64,000 nt of DNA from an uncultured Pantoea sp. (GTDB lineage: Bacteria > Pseudomonadota > Gammaproteobacteria > Enterobacterales > Enterobacteriaceae): contig CAJYVD010000004.1 of assembly GCA_913778495.1 (NCBI GenBank), forward strand, positions 1 through 64,000, in the 5' to 3' direction. A program made the translations under genes and the position numbers. How positions within the stretch are numbered: position 1 is the stretch's first letter; each line of letters starts with the position of its first letter. Positions 35,659 to 43,489 of this stretch are shown in pieces. Below the pieces are notes generated by a model, which saw only the letters and a list, made by a program, of their open reading frames with translations, searched no databases and was not told the DNA's origin.

Positions 35659-36609
35659 TCAAAGGGATACGCTTTCTTTATCTGGCGCATGAGCCAGCAC
35701 CTGTAAAATATTCTCTGCCGCAACTGTCCCCATTTTAATAAATGAAGCATCGCTGACGCCGCCAATGTGCGGAGAGAGAATGACATTCTCAACAGATTGC
35801 CAGCGGTGCGGGGCACTAAGCGGCTCTACGGGAAAACTGTCGAGCGCCGCCCAGGCAAGCTGACCACTGGACAACGCCTCGGTCAACGCGGCCTCGTCGA
35901 TTAAGCCGCCGCGTGCGGTATTAACCAATATTGCGCCGCGTTTGAAAAGTGCGAGCGTCTCGGCATTAATCATCTCGCGGTTCGCCTCTGTGAGTGGACA
36001 GTGCAGTGATACCACATCCGCCTCGCAGAACAGGGCTTCGAGTGACGCTTTGCGCTCACACCCTTCAGGCAGAGAGTGCGCCCAGGGATCGTAGGCAAGC
36101 ACGCGCATGCCCAGTGCGTACCCCACGCTGGCGACTCGACGCCCAATGGCGCCTAATCCCACCAAGGCGAGCGTACGCCCTTCCAGCTCTAACGATTTAT
36201 GCGTCGCTTTGTCCCAAAAGCCGTTGCGCATACGGGCATCCAGTGGCAGTACCGATTTGGCACACGCCAGAATCATCGCCCATGTATGCTCTGCGACAGC
36301 GGCCGCATTGGCGCCGGGGGCAGCGCATACGCGAATATCACGCGCCGCTGCCGCAGGTTGGTCGATGACGTCAATGCCACTGCCGTGTTTGGAAATGACC
36401 CGCAGCGCGGGAGCGGCATCCATCACCGCAGCGGAGATCTTGCCGTAACGCACCAAAATAGCGACGGGATTGTGCTGCTGGCACAGCGCGATGAGCGCCG
36501 CTTCGGAGGGCTGTTTACCGGCAAATACTAGCGAAAAGTCTTTTAGCAGAGTCACCGCCTCTGCCGCGATATCGCTGCCGGTGATGAGTACAACAGGTAA
36601 TGTTTTCAT
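35659..36609 (-). CDS. D-2-hydroxyacid dehydrogenase (SerA-like)
   Basis: A 316-residue NAD-dependent 2-hydroxyacid dehydrogenase. Motifs: the dinucleotide fold LALVGLGAIGRRVASVG, catalytic Arg in NTARGGLIDE, Glu downstream in LDSFPVEPL, and the active-site His in LSPHIGGVS. It would interconvert a 2-oxoacid and a 2-hydroxyacid. The ATG at 36609 overlaps the stop of the RraA-like gene by one base (TAATG) and follows GAGG; the open frame's 19 extra residues lie in that gene. Clustering with an aldolase, an organic-acid transporter and an IclR regulator points to breakdown of a hydroxylated carboxylic acid rather than serine synthesis. Confidence 0.87.
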   Translation of the reverse strand: MKTLPVVLITGSDIAAEAVTLLKDFSLVFAGKQPSEAALIALCQQHNPVAILVRYGKISAAVMDAAPALRVISKHGSGIDVIDQPAAAARDIRVCAAPGANAAAVAEHTWAMILACAKSVLPLDARMRNGFWDKATHKSLELEGRTLALVGLGAIGRRVASVGYALGMRVLAYDPWAHSLPEGCERKASLEALFCEADVVSLHCPLTEANREMINAETLALFKRGAILVNTARGGLIDEAALTEALSSGQLAWAALDSFPVEPLSAPHRWQSVENVILSPHIGGVSDASFIKMGTVAAENILQVLAHAPDKESVSL

Positions 36610-37301
36610 TAGAGCACCTCGCCATCTGCCAGCATGCCCGCCTGGCGCAGCGCCGTATCTAACCAAGCCGGACGCAGATCGCCCCGCCGTATGGCGGCCA
36701 GACGCTGGGTTTCAACGGCTAATTTTTTTTGCGCCAGCGCAATCACGGCTTGTGCCTCCTCGCGGGGGATTACCACAACGCCGTCAACGTCGCCCACGAC
36801 TAAATCGCCTGCGTTGACCTGTGCCCCTGCCAGCGAAATGGGATGATTGACTCTGCCGGCGATCAGTTTGGTCGGGCCGCAAGGATTCAGACCTGCTGAG
36901 AAAACCGGATAATCTTGCCGGGCGAGCGTGTCGGCATCGCGTACCGCACCGTCAATGATAATGCCGGCAATGCCGCTCGCTTCTGCCTGAGTCGCCATGA
37001 TTTCACCCAACAGCGCACACGTCAGATCCCCTTTGCCATCCACCACAAGCACATCGCCCGGCTGCGCGATAGCCAGCGCGGCGTGTATCGCCAGGTTGTC
37101 ACCGGGACGAACTTCAACCGTAATCGCTGGTCCCGCCACTTTCATGCCTGCAGCCAGAGGTTTGACGCGCCCATGCAGGGTGCCGCGCCTGCCCGCCACA
37201 TCCGCCAAAATCGCGGCCTGATATTCGGCGGCCTGACGCACTTCCTCTGCCGTTACGCGGATGAAATCACGGTTGATCATTGCCTTTTCATTCTGCTTCA
37301 T
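36609..37301 (-). CDS. RraA-family aldolase-like protein
   Basis: A 230-residue RraA/HMG-aldolase family protein. Characteristic are GPAITVEVRPGDNLAIHAAL, GDVLVVDGKGDLTCALLGE and GIIIDGAVRDADTL, where Arg-Asp and the preceding Gly belong to the metal-dependent active site of 4-hydroxy-4-methyl-2-oxoglutarate-type aldolases. True RraA is shorter and inhibits RNase E; catabolic context here favours an aldolase or decarboxylase. The start is the second of two tandem ATGs (37301), 5 nt after AGG. A 17-bp operator lies 14 bp upstream, placing it under the adjacent divergent IclR regulator. Confidence 0.82.
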   Translation of the reverse strand: MKQNEKAMINRDFIRVTAEEVRQAAEYQAAILADVAGRRGTLHGRVKPLAAGMKVAGPAITVEVRPGDNLAIHAALAIAQPGDVLVVDGKGDLTCALLGEIMATQAEASGIAGIIIDGAVRDADTLARQDYPVFSAGLNPCGPTKLIAGRVNHPISLAGAQVNAGDLVVGDVDGVVVIPREEAQAVIALAQKKLAVETQRLAAIRRGDLRPAWLDTALRQAGMLADGEVL

Positions 37302-37314
37302 CATTGCCTCGCTT

Positions 37315-37331
37315 GTTTTACTCTGTAAAAC
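37315..37331. promoter_or_regulatory. Putative IclR operator 1
   Basis: The perfect dyad GTTTTA-CTCTG-TAAAAC lies directly before the RraA-like gene. A second site differing by one central base precedes the MFS gene (39581-39597). Two nearly identical palindromes before two operons of one cluster strongly suggest a shared regulator, most likely the adjacent IclR protein. Confidence 0.7.
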
Positions 37332-37467
37332 TAATGTGTACAATATACAACAACTATAATCACAGGGCCCTGCTGTTAGCCAGAGCCGCGCCAAGGTTTG
37401 TGATGTAAATACGAGGTGACTCACAAAAATTGCGGTACACTCTGCGCTGTTCAAAAAGGAGGAATGC

Positions 37468-38187
37468 ATGGGAAATGAAGGCGTTATTGCGGTTGAAAAG
37501 GCGCTTGCGCTGTTGGACTGTTTTCGTCCTGGTGACGACAGTTTGACGCTGACCGCCCTGTCGCAAGCATCGGGTTACCATAAGACCACAGTCTATCGCC
37601 TGATGAATTCGCTGGAGCGCATGAACTATGTGGTGCGACACGAGAACGGCAGTTATGGATTAGGCCCCCGCCTTCTTTATCTGGGCAAACTCTACGAACA
37701 GTCTTTCCACCTTGCCAGCGTGGTTCAGCCTGAGCTGCATCAGCTGGCGCAAGCCTCAAGCGAAAGTGCCAGCTGGTACGTGATTGAGGGTGACCAGCGC
37801 CTGTGCCTCTTCCGTGCCGAGGCCTCGGAAGGTTTGCGCCACAGCCGCCTGCCTGGCACGCTCTTCCCGCTCGATCAATCTGCCATCAGCCAGGTGCTGC
37901 GCTATTGGGGAAAAGACGAAGCGCTGTTTGATACCCCCCCCGTTTTACCGCTCTACACGTCTGGCGCGCGCGATCCCCACACCGCTGCGTTTGCTGTACC
38001 GGTGTTTGGCGTAAACGATCGATTGATTGCAGCGCTGGCCCTGACGGGCCCCGCCTCGCGATTAACAGAAACGCGTAAAGAGACGGGCCTCAGCCAGCTG
38101 ATGGCAGAGAGCGCATCTCGTCTTTCACTGAAACTCGGTGCCTCAAAAGCGTGGTGCGACACCCTTTTCGGCCTGCCCTCTCAATAA
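37468..38187 (+). CDS. IclR-family transcriptional regulator
   Basis: A 239-residue IclR-type regulator. The winged helix-turn-helix covers VEKALALLDCFR, LTALSQASGYHKTTVYRLMNSLE and YVVRHENGSYGLGPRLLYLG. The effector domain includes SASWYVIEGDQRLCLFRAEA and FAVPVFGVNDRLIAALALTGP. The ATG is preceded by a full Shine-Dalgarno AAGGAGG. It is divergent from the RraA-like/dehydrogenase operon and convergent with the transporter. With matching palindromes before both operons, it is the likely local repressor or activator, responding to the imported acid or a product. Confidence 0.9.
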   Translation: MGNEGVIAVEKALALLDCFRPGDDSLTLTALSQASGYHKTTVYRLMNSLERMNYVVRHENGSYGLGPRLLYLGKLYEQSFHLASVVQPELHQLAQASSESASWYVIEGDQRLCLFRAEASEGLRHSRLPGTLFPLDQSAISQVLRYWGKDEALFDTPPVLPLYTSGARDPHTAAFAVPVFGVNDRLIAALALTGPASRLTETRKETGLSQLMAESASRLSLKLGASKAWCDTLFGLPSQ

Positions 38188-38188
38188 C

Positions 38189-38212
38189 ACGCTCACCGGG
38201 GCCGGTGAGCGT
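38189..38212. terminator. Bidirectional hairpin between iclR-like and MFS genes
   Basis: ACGCTCACCGG and CCGGTGAGCGT form a perfect 11-bp inverted repeat in the 30-bp gap between convergent genes. T-runs are absent, but stem strength and position support a shared terminator. Confidence 0.65.
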
Positions 38213-38217
38213 AAGCT

Positions 38218-39555
38218 TCAGGACTGACCATGGGCATGCGCATCGTGCGGTGAAGGGCGGGAAAGTTTTCGCCCCATCATGACCACGGCCACTCCGCCGG
38301 CCAGGCATAGCAGTGCCAGCGGCACTAACGCGAGCGTGTGGCTACCGGTTTTCTCGTTGATAATTCCGTAGGCATTGACCATAACGGCACCACCAATCAG
38401 ATTGGCGATCGCGCCGATCGCAGCCAAACCTGCGGCCGCGGAACCGCTGCTCATCCAGCCAGCAGCGAGCGCCCAGAAGGGTCCTTTCATGGAGTAAGCA
38501 CCCACCAAAATCAAACTCATAATAATGATGGTCGATGGCAGTGAGAGGTTAATAAAGGCCGCGAAGATCCCGCCGGCGATCATAAATAGCGTGATTGCAG
38601 TATGCCAGCGCCGCTCACCGGTGCGATCGGAGCTGCGCCCCCAAACAATCATCAATACCGAGGCCAAGCCGTAAGGAATGGCGTTGAGCAGACCCGTTGA
38701 AAGATTATCCAGATGGAAGCTTTTCAGCAGCTGCGGCGACCACACGCTCAATGTGGTGCCCGCCGCTGAGGCGCCTGAATAGATCAGCGCCATCAGCCAA
38801 ATGTGTTTATGTTTCAGCAGCTGCCACGTTGAAATATGTCCAATATTACTGCGTTTTTCCCTTTCGGCTTGCAACGTCGCTTCCAGCCACTGCTTCTGCT
38901 CGGGCTTCAACCAGCGCGCCTCATGTGGACGATTGCTTAATACAAACCAAGCGGCAATCCCCAATAGCACGGCGGGCAGCCCCTCGATAATAAACAGCAA
39001 ATGCCAGCCACGCAGCCCAAGCCAGCCATCCAGCGTAAGAATGAGACCGGAAAGCGGCGAGCCAATGAAATTCGCTAATGGGATGGCAACCATAAAGGAG
39101 GCAATGATACGAGCTCGGTAGCGTGCCGGGATCCACCACGTCAGATACAGCACAACACCCGGAAAGAAGCCCGCTTCGGCGGCCCCAAGTAAGAACCGCA
39201 GGACATAAAGCGACGTTGTACTCTCTACTAGCGCCATGCACATTGAGATAATGCCCCAGCTGATCATAATGCGCGGGATCCACAAACGGGCACCCACTTT
39301 TTGCATTGCTAAGTTACTTGGCACTTCGAACAAAAAGTAGGCGACAAAATAGAGGCTGCTGGCGAATCCGAATGCCGCTTTGCTGAGGCCCAGATCTTCA
39401 TTCATCTGTAACGCAGCCATGCCGATATTGCCGCGATCGATGATGGAAACCAGATAGCTCACCACCAGGAAAGGCAGAATGCGCCAGATGACGCGCCGCA
39501 TGGTTTCTTGCTCCAGCGCGGAGATGGGTGCGTGCTTTACGATATTTTCAGACAT
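38218..39555 (-). CDS. MFS transporter, anion:cation symporter (ACS) family
   Basis: A 445-residue major facilitator with about 12 membrane segments. The start (RRVIWRILPFLVVSYLVSII, then DRGNIGMAALQMNEDLGLS) and LLGAAEAGFFPGVVLYLTWW followed by PARYRAR are typical of the ACS family, which takes up organic acids such as tartrate, hexuronates or phthalate with protons. A hydrophilic loop of about 50 residues separates the halves. It is preceded by operator 2 of the cluster and is probably co-regulated with the RraA-like/dehydrogenase pair. The substrate is unknown but is probably the acid degraded by that pair. Confidence 0.88.
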   Translation of the reverse strand: MSENIVKHAPISALEQETMRRVIWRILPFLVVSYLVSIIDRGNIGMAALQMNEDLGLSKAAFGFASSLYFVAYFLFEVPSNLAMQKVGARLWIPRIMISWGIISMCMALVESTTSLYVLRFLLGAAEAGFFPGVVLYLTWWIPARYRARIIASFMVAIPLANFIGSPLSGLILTLDGWLGLRGWHLLFIIEGLPAVLLGIAAWFVLSNRPHEARWLKPEQKQWLEATLQAEREKRSNIGHISTWQLLKHKHIWLMALIYSGASAAGTTLSVWSPQLLKSFHLDNLSTGLLNAIPYGLASVLMIVWGRSSDRTGERRWHTAITLFMIAGGIFAAFINLSLPSTIIIMSLILVGAYSMKGPFWALAAGWMSSGSAAAGLAAIGAIANLIGGAVMVNAYGIINEKTGSHTLALVPLALLCLAGGVAVVMMGRKLSRPSPHDAHAHGQS

Positions 39556-39580
39556 AGTATCCTCGGAATGCGCAGGTGTT

Positions 39581-39597
39581 GTTTTATTCTGTAAAAC
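39581..39597. promoter_or_regulatory. Putative IclR operator 2
   Basis: GTTTTA-TTCTG-TAAAAC, one central base different from operator 1 (37315-37331), 25 bp before the MFS start. Both are followed or preceded by similar TGTAC sequence. Confidence 0.7.
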
Positions 39598-39719
39598 TGC
39601 GTTGTACCAAATACACTAGCAAAAAGCGTCTGTTGCAAAACACGCTGACCGTCAGCGTTGCGGAGAAAGTCACATTCTGAAGTGGGGAGAGTGTCTGAAA
39701 TGTGAGCTTATCGTGGTTA

Positions 39720-39797
39720 ATGTCTCAACACGCTGACCGGCGACAGGCATATGGAAATGAGGATAGGAAACGGACAACGAGAAACGTGTTGAGACAT
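39720..39797. repeat. 13-bp inverted repeat pair upstream of the proP-like gene
   Basis: ATGTCTCAACACG at 39720-39732 and its exact complement CGTGTTGAGACAT at 39785-39797 are separated by 52 bp. It could be a paired protein-binding site, a long hairpin in a leader, or ends of a tiny mobile remnant; no flanking target duplication is visible. Confidence 0.6.
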
Positions 39798-39862
39798 CAG
39801 TGCACACACACCAACAAAGGCCCGTCTTTGACAGGCTTATCCCCTCACGCTACGCTTTTCCC

Positions 39863-39890
39863 CGTGATTCAAGTCACAAACTTGAATCAC
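39863..39890 (+). promoter_or_regulatory. CRP-like site within an 11-bp inverted repeat before proP-like gene
   Basis: CGTGA-TTCAAG-TCACA (39863-39877) differs from the CRP consensus TGTGA-N6-TCACA by one base. It overlaps a larger perfect inverted repeat, GTGATTCAAGT-CACAA-ACTTGAATCAC (39864-39890). In E. coli the osmotically controlled P1 promoter of proP is repressed by CRP, so a site here is plausible. The start codon is 115 bp further on. Confidence 0.5.
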
Positions 39891-40005
39891 CTGGGATTAT
39901 TTCTTAAGGTGTCCGCCTTTCTGCATCTTATAGCTTTCCTTTCCATGATGAGCGTATTCGGCTGTGAAAGCTATAAGAGTGCGCCACTCTCATTCAGGGG
40001 ATTCA

Positions 40006-41445
40006 ATGAGCACAGGAACGACAAATAACGCATCCGAGATCACCGTTGATGATATTACCGTCATCGACAACAAGTTATTGAAGCGCGCCGTCAGCGCGGC
40101 AGCGCTCGGTAACGCCATGGAGTGGTTTGATTTCGGCGTGTATAGCTATCTTGCCGTGATTATTGGCCAGGTATTTTTTGCTGATGCCAGCAGTACGGCA
40201 CAGTTGATCGCCTCATTTGGCACGTTTGCTGCGGCCTTTTTAGTGCGCCCTATTGGCGGGATGGTATTTGGCCCGCTGGGTGACCGCTTTGGGCGCCAAA
40301 AAATCCTTGCTGTCACCATGATCATGATGTCAATTGGGACCTTCTCTATTGGCTTAATTCCCAGCTACGCCAGCATTGGCATTGCCGCGCCGATCCTTCT
40401 GTTTGCCGCACGCCTGGTTCAGGGTTTCTCCACCGGCGGCGAATACGGCGGTGCCGCGACCTTTATTGCTGAATATTCCACGGATAAGCGCCGCGGCTTT
40501 ATGGGCAGTTTTCTGGAGTTTGGTACCCTGGCGGGCTATTTGCTGGGCGCGAGCTTAGTGACGGCCATGATTGCGTATTTACCTCATGAAACCATGCTTG
40601 AATGGGGTTGGCGTGTGCCCTTTTTCCTCGCTGCGCCTCTGGGATTATTTGGCCTTTATATTCGCCTGAAACTGGAAGAGACCCCGGCGTTTAAAGAGCA
40701 TATGGATAAGCGTGAGGAACTTGAGCACAACAAACCGCAGATGAATGTGATTACTATGCTGCGGGTGCACGCGAAACCGCTGCTTAAATGCATTGGCCTG
40801 GTGCTGTTGTTCAACGTCTCTAATTATATGCTGACCGCTTACATGCCCAGCTATTTGACGGGCATACTGGGTTTCAGTGAATTATCGGGCCTGCTGCTGG
40901 TGATGGTCATTATGTTTATCATGATGCCGTTGACCTTGATGTGGGGCCATTTGACCGACCGTATGGGACGTAAGCCGGTGATAGGATTGGGTGCGCTGGG
41001 CTTAATTGTGCTGGCGATCCCCTGCTATATGCTAATTGGCTCCGGCAACATGATTTGGGTATTTGTGGGTCTGGCTATTCTTGGCCTGCTTCATACTTGC
41101 TTTAGCGGCACTATGCCAGCGACATTACCGGCGCTGTTTGTCACCGATATTCGCTACAGCGCTCTGGCAATCGGTTTTAATTTATCGGTGTCACTGTTTG
41201 GCGGCACTACGCCATTAATTACCGCCTGGCTGGTTGATACCACGCATAATGCGATGATGCCAGCCTATTATATGGTGGGTGCGGGCATCATCGGCCTCAT
41301 TACTGTGCTCACGCTGAGTGAAACGGCGCGTAAGCCGCTCAAAGGCTCTTCGCCCGCCGTCGCCACGCAGGCAGAGGCGCATAAATTGGTAGATAAGCTG
41401 CGCAAACAGCGCCGCCGAAAACCAGGCAATAAAAAACCGGCTTAA
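40006..41445 (+). CDS. proP: ProP-like osmolyte:H+ symporter (MFS)
   Basis: A 479-residue transporter strongly like ProP, which imports glycine betaine, proline and related osmolytes. Shared blocks: ALGNAMEWFDFGVYSYLAV, RPIGGMVFGPLGDRFGRQKI, VQGFSTGGEYGGAATFIAEY, DKRRGFMGSFLEFG, WGWRVPFF, RLKLEETPAF and RYSALAIGFNLSVSLFGG. The C-terminus ends shortly after KPLKGSSPA in a basic tail (KQRRRKPGNKKP) and lacks the coiled coil of E. coli ProP that tunes osmotic response. The ATG at 40006 follows GGGG and trims 14 unlikely residues. It is followed by a strong terminator and then trehalose genes. Confidence 0.82.
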   Translation: MSTGTTNNASEITVDDITVIDNKLLKRAVSAAALGNAMEWFDFGVYSYLAVIIGQVFFADASSTAQLIASFGTFAAAFLVRPIGGMVFGPLGDRFGRQKILAVTMIMMSIGTFSIGLIPSYASIGIAAPILLFAARLVQGFSTGGEYGGAATFIAEYSTDKRRGFMGSFLEFGTLAGYLLGASLVTAMIAYLPHETMLEWGWRVPFFLAAPLGLFGLYIRLKLEETPAFKEHMDKREELEHNKPQMNVITMLRVHAKPLLKCIGLVLLFNVSNYMLTAYMPSYLTGILGFSELSGLLLVMVIMFIMMPLTLMWGHLTDRMGRKPVIGLGALGLIVLAIPCYMLIGSGNMIWVFVGLAILGLLHTCFSGTMPATLPALFVTDIRYSALAIGFNLSVSLFGGTTPLITAWLVDTTHNAMMPAYYMVGAGIIGLITVLTLSETARKPLKGSSPAVATQAEAHKLVDKLRKQRRRKPGNKKPA

Positions 41446-41451
41446 TGCTCG

Positions 41452-41479
41452 GGGCGTACTGCGGTACGCCCTTTTTTTT
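41452..41479 (+). terminator. Rho-independent terminator of the proP-like gene
   Basis: GGGCGTAC-TGCG-GTACGCCC forms an 8-bp stem followed by eight T, 7 bp after the stop codon. The next 222 bp, up to treZ, show no gene and should hold the treZ promoter. Confidence 0.92.
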
Positions 41480-41701
41480 ATTTTTTTCTGTCGTTATTTC
41501 CTTAAGCGAAGCGCTCGCGCTTGGTTAATTTCCAAAAGTCACCTGAAATCCTTTGCCGAAGCCAGAAAAGCCGCAAATCTGAACTATGATCTTTTCTCCG
41601 GCCCGTGCTAATTCCCAAATTTTTAATCAGTAACTTTTAACGGAACGTGAATCGCTTGATGTCGTCCCTTCGCCCTTGCGTGGGCTAAACGAGGCTATTG
41701 A

Positions 41702-43489
41702 ATGGAATTCAGATCATTTGAAAAATCCTGGGGCGCTGAGATTCAGGCCGATGGTAGCGTGCTTTTCCGCCTGTGGGCACCTGGACAGCAGCAGGTGACG
41801 CTGCAACTCGCCGATGGCGATTACCCAATGCAGCGCGAGCAGGACGGCTGGTTTGTTTTGCAGCACAGCGGCATCCAGCCCGGCGCGACTTACCAGTATC
41901 AGCTTGCCGATGGCACCTGCGTCCCCGATCCCGCGTCGCGTGCGCAGCAAGACGCCGTTAACGGCCCGTCGCTGGTGGTTGATCCCCGCAGCTATTCCTG
42001 GCAGGACAGCAGCTGGCGCGGCCGCCCCTGGCACGAGACCGTGGTGTATGAGTTGCATATCGGTACCTTCACGCCGGAAGGCACCTTCCGCGCCGCCATC
42101 GCAAAGCTGCCCCATCTGGCAGAGCTGGGCATCACGCAGCTTGAAATTATGCCACTGTCGCAGTTTGGCGGTCGCCGCGGCTGGGGATATGACGGCGTGC
42201 TGCTGTATGCGCCTCACTCCGCTTATGGTTCGCCCGATGATTTCAAAGCGCTGGTAGACGCCGCGCACGGGCACGGCCTTTCGGTTGTATTGGATATTGT
42301 GCTCAACCACTTTGGGCCGGAAGGCAACTATCTGCCCTTGCTGGCACCTGCATTCTTCCATAAAGAGCGGCAAACGCCGTGGGGCGCGGGAATTGCTTAT
42401 GATGTAGACGCGGCACGTCGTTATATCGTGGAAGCGCCGCTGTTTTGGTTGCAGGAGTACCATCTGGACGGGCTGCGCTTCGACGCCATCGATCAGATCG
42501 AAGATAGCTCCAGTAAGCATGCCTTGATCGAGATTGCGGAACGCATCCGCCGCGAGATCACTGACCGACCCGCGCATCTCACGACCGAAGACTGCCGCAA
42601 TGTCATCTTCCTGCATCCACGCGACGAACAGGGCGCGGCGCCGCTGTTTACCGCCGAATGGAATGATGATTTTCACAACGCGGTGCACGTTTTTGCCACG
42701 GGCGAAACGCACGCTTACTACCAGGATTTCGCCCAAGCGCCAGAGAAGTTGATTGCGCGTATTCTCACCGAAGGCTTTGCTTATCAAGGGGAAGTTTCGC
42801 CGCAGAGTGGTGAAGCGCGCGGCGTGCCCAGCGCCTCACAGCCCCCCGTAGCCTTTGTCGACTTTATTCAAAATCACGATCAGGTGGGCAACCGCGCCCA
42901 AGGCGAGCGCTTGATCACGCTGGCTGGCGTTGAGCGTACCAAAGTGCTGCTGGCCACGTTGCTGCTGTCACCGCACATTCCGCTGATGTTTATGGGTGAA
43001 GAGTACGGTGAAACCAATCCGTTCCTGTTTTTCACTGATTTCCACGGCGACCTGGCCAAAGCGGTCCGTGAGGGACGAGCAAAAGAGTTTACCGGCCATG
43101 CCGGGCACGACGCCGAGGTGCCCGATCCCAACGCGGAAAGCACCTTCACGCGATCTAAACTCAGCTGGCAAACCCGCGACACCGAACAAGGACGCGCCTG
43201 GCTGGCGCTCACGCGCGAACTCTTACACGTGCGCCACCAGCACATCGTTCCTCTGCTGGCGAACGCGGGTGTGCCTCGCGGCCACGCCCTGAAAACGGCG
43301 CCGGGCTTTGTGGCGGTTAGCTGGCAGTTCCCGCACGCTGAACTGTCGTTGGCGCTGAATATCGGTGACAAGCCACAGCCGTTACCGGCGATGAAAGGTG
43401 ACACGCTGTTCGCCTGGCCGTCGCAGCAAGATGAATTGCCGCAGCACGCCATTGTGGTGCGCTTGGCCCAGGGAGAAGAAAAAGCATGA
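41702..43489 (+). CDS. treZ: Malto-oligosyltrehalose trehalohydrolase TreZ
   Basis: A 595-residue GH13 enzyme releasing trehalose from maltooligosyl-trehalose. It has an N-terminal beta domain (WGAEIQADGSVLFRLWAPGQQ), VVYELHIGTFTPEGTF, GWGYDGVLLYAPHSAYGSP, VLDIVLNHFGPEGNYL, the nucleophile region LDGLRFDAIDQI, the acid in LTTEDCRN, and FIQNHDQVGNRAQGE. Length is normal. It is the first gene of a three-gene unit; its stop overlaps the treY start (ATGA). Trehalose protects against osmotic and drying stress in the cytoplasm. Confidence 0.95.
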   Translation: MEFRSFEKSWGAEIQADGSVLFRLWAPGQQQVTLQLADGDYPMQREQDGWFVLQHSGIQPGATYQYQLADGTCVPDPASRAQQDAVNGPSLVVDPRSYSWQDSSWRGRPWHETVVYELHIGTFTPEGTFRAAIAKLPHLAELGITQLEIMPLSQFGGRRGWGYDGVLLYAPHSAYGSPDDFKALVDAAHGHGLSVVLDIVLNHFGPEGNYLPLLAPAFFHKERQTPWGAGIAYDVDAARRYIVEAPLFWLQEYHLDGLRFDAIDQIEDSSSKHALIEIAERIRREITDRPAHLTTEDCRNVIFLHPRDEQGAAPLFTAEWNDDFHNAVHVFATGETHAYYQDFAQAPEKLIARILTEGFAYQGEVSPQSGEARGVPSASQPPVAFVDFIQNHDQVGNRAQGERLITLAGVERTKVLLATLLLSPHIPLMFMGEEYGETNPFLFFTDFHGDLAKAVREGRAKEFTGHAGHDAEVPDPNAESTFTRSKLSWQTRDTEQGRAWLALTRELLHVRHQHIVPLLANAGVPRGHALKTAPGFVAVSWQFPHAELSLALNIGDKPQPLPAMKGDTLFAWPSQQDELPQHAIVVRLAQGEEKA

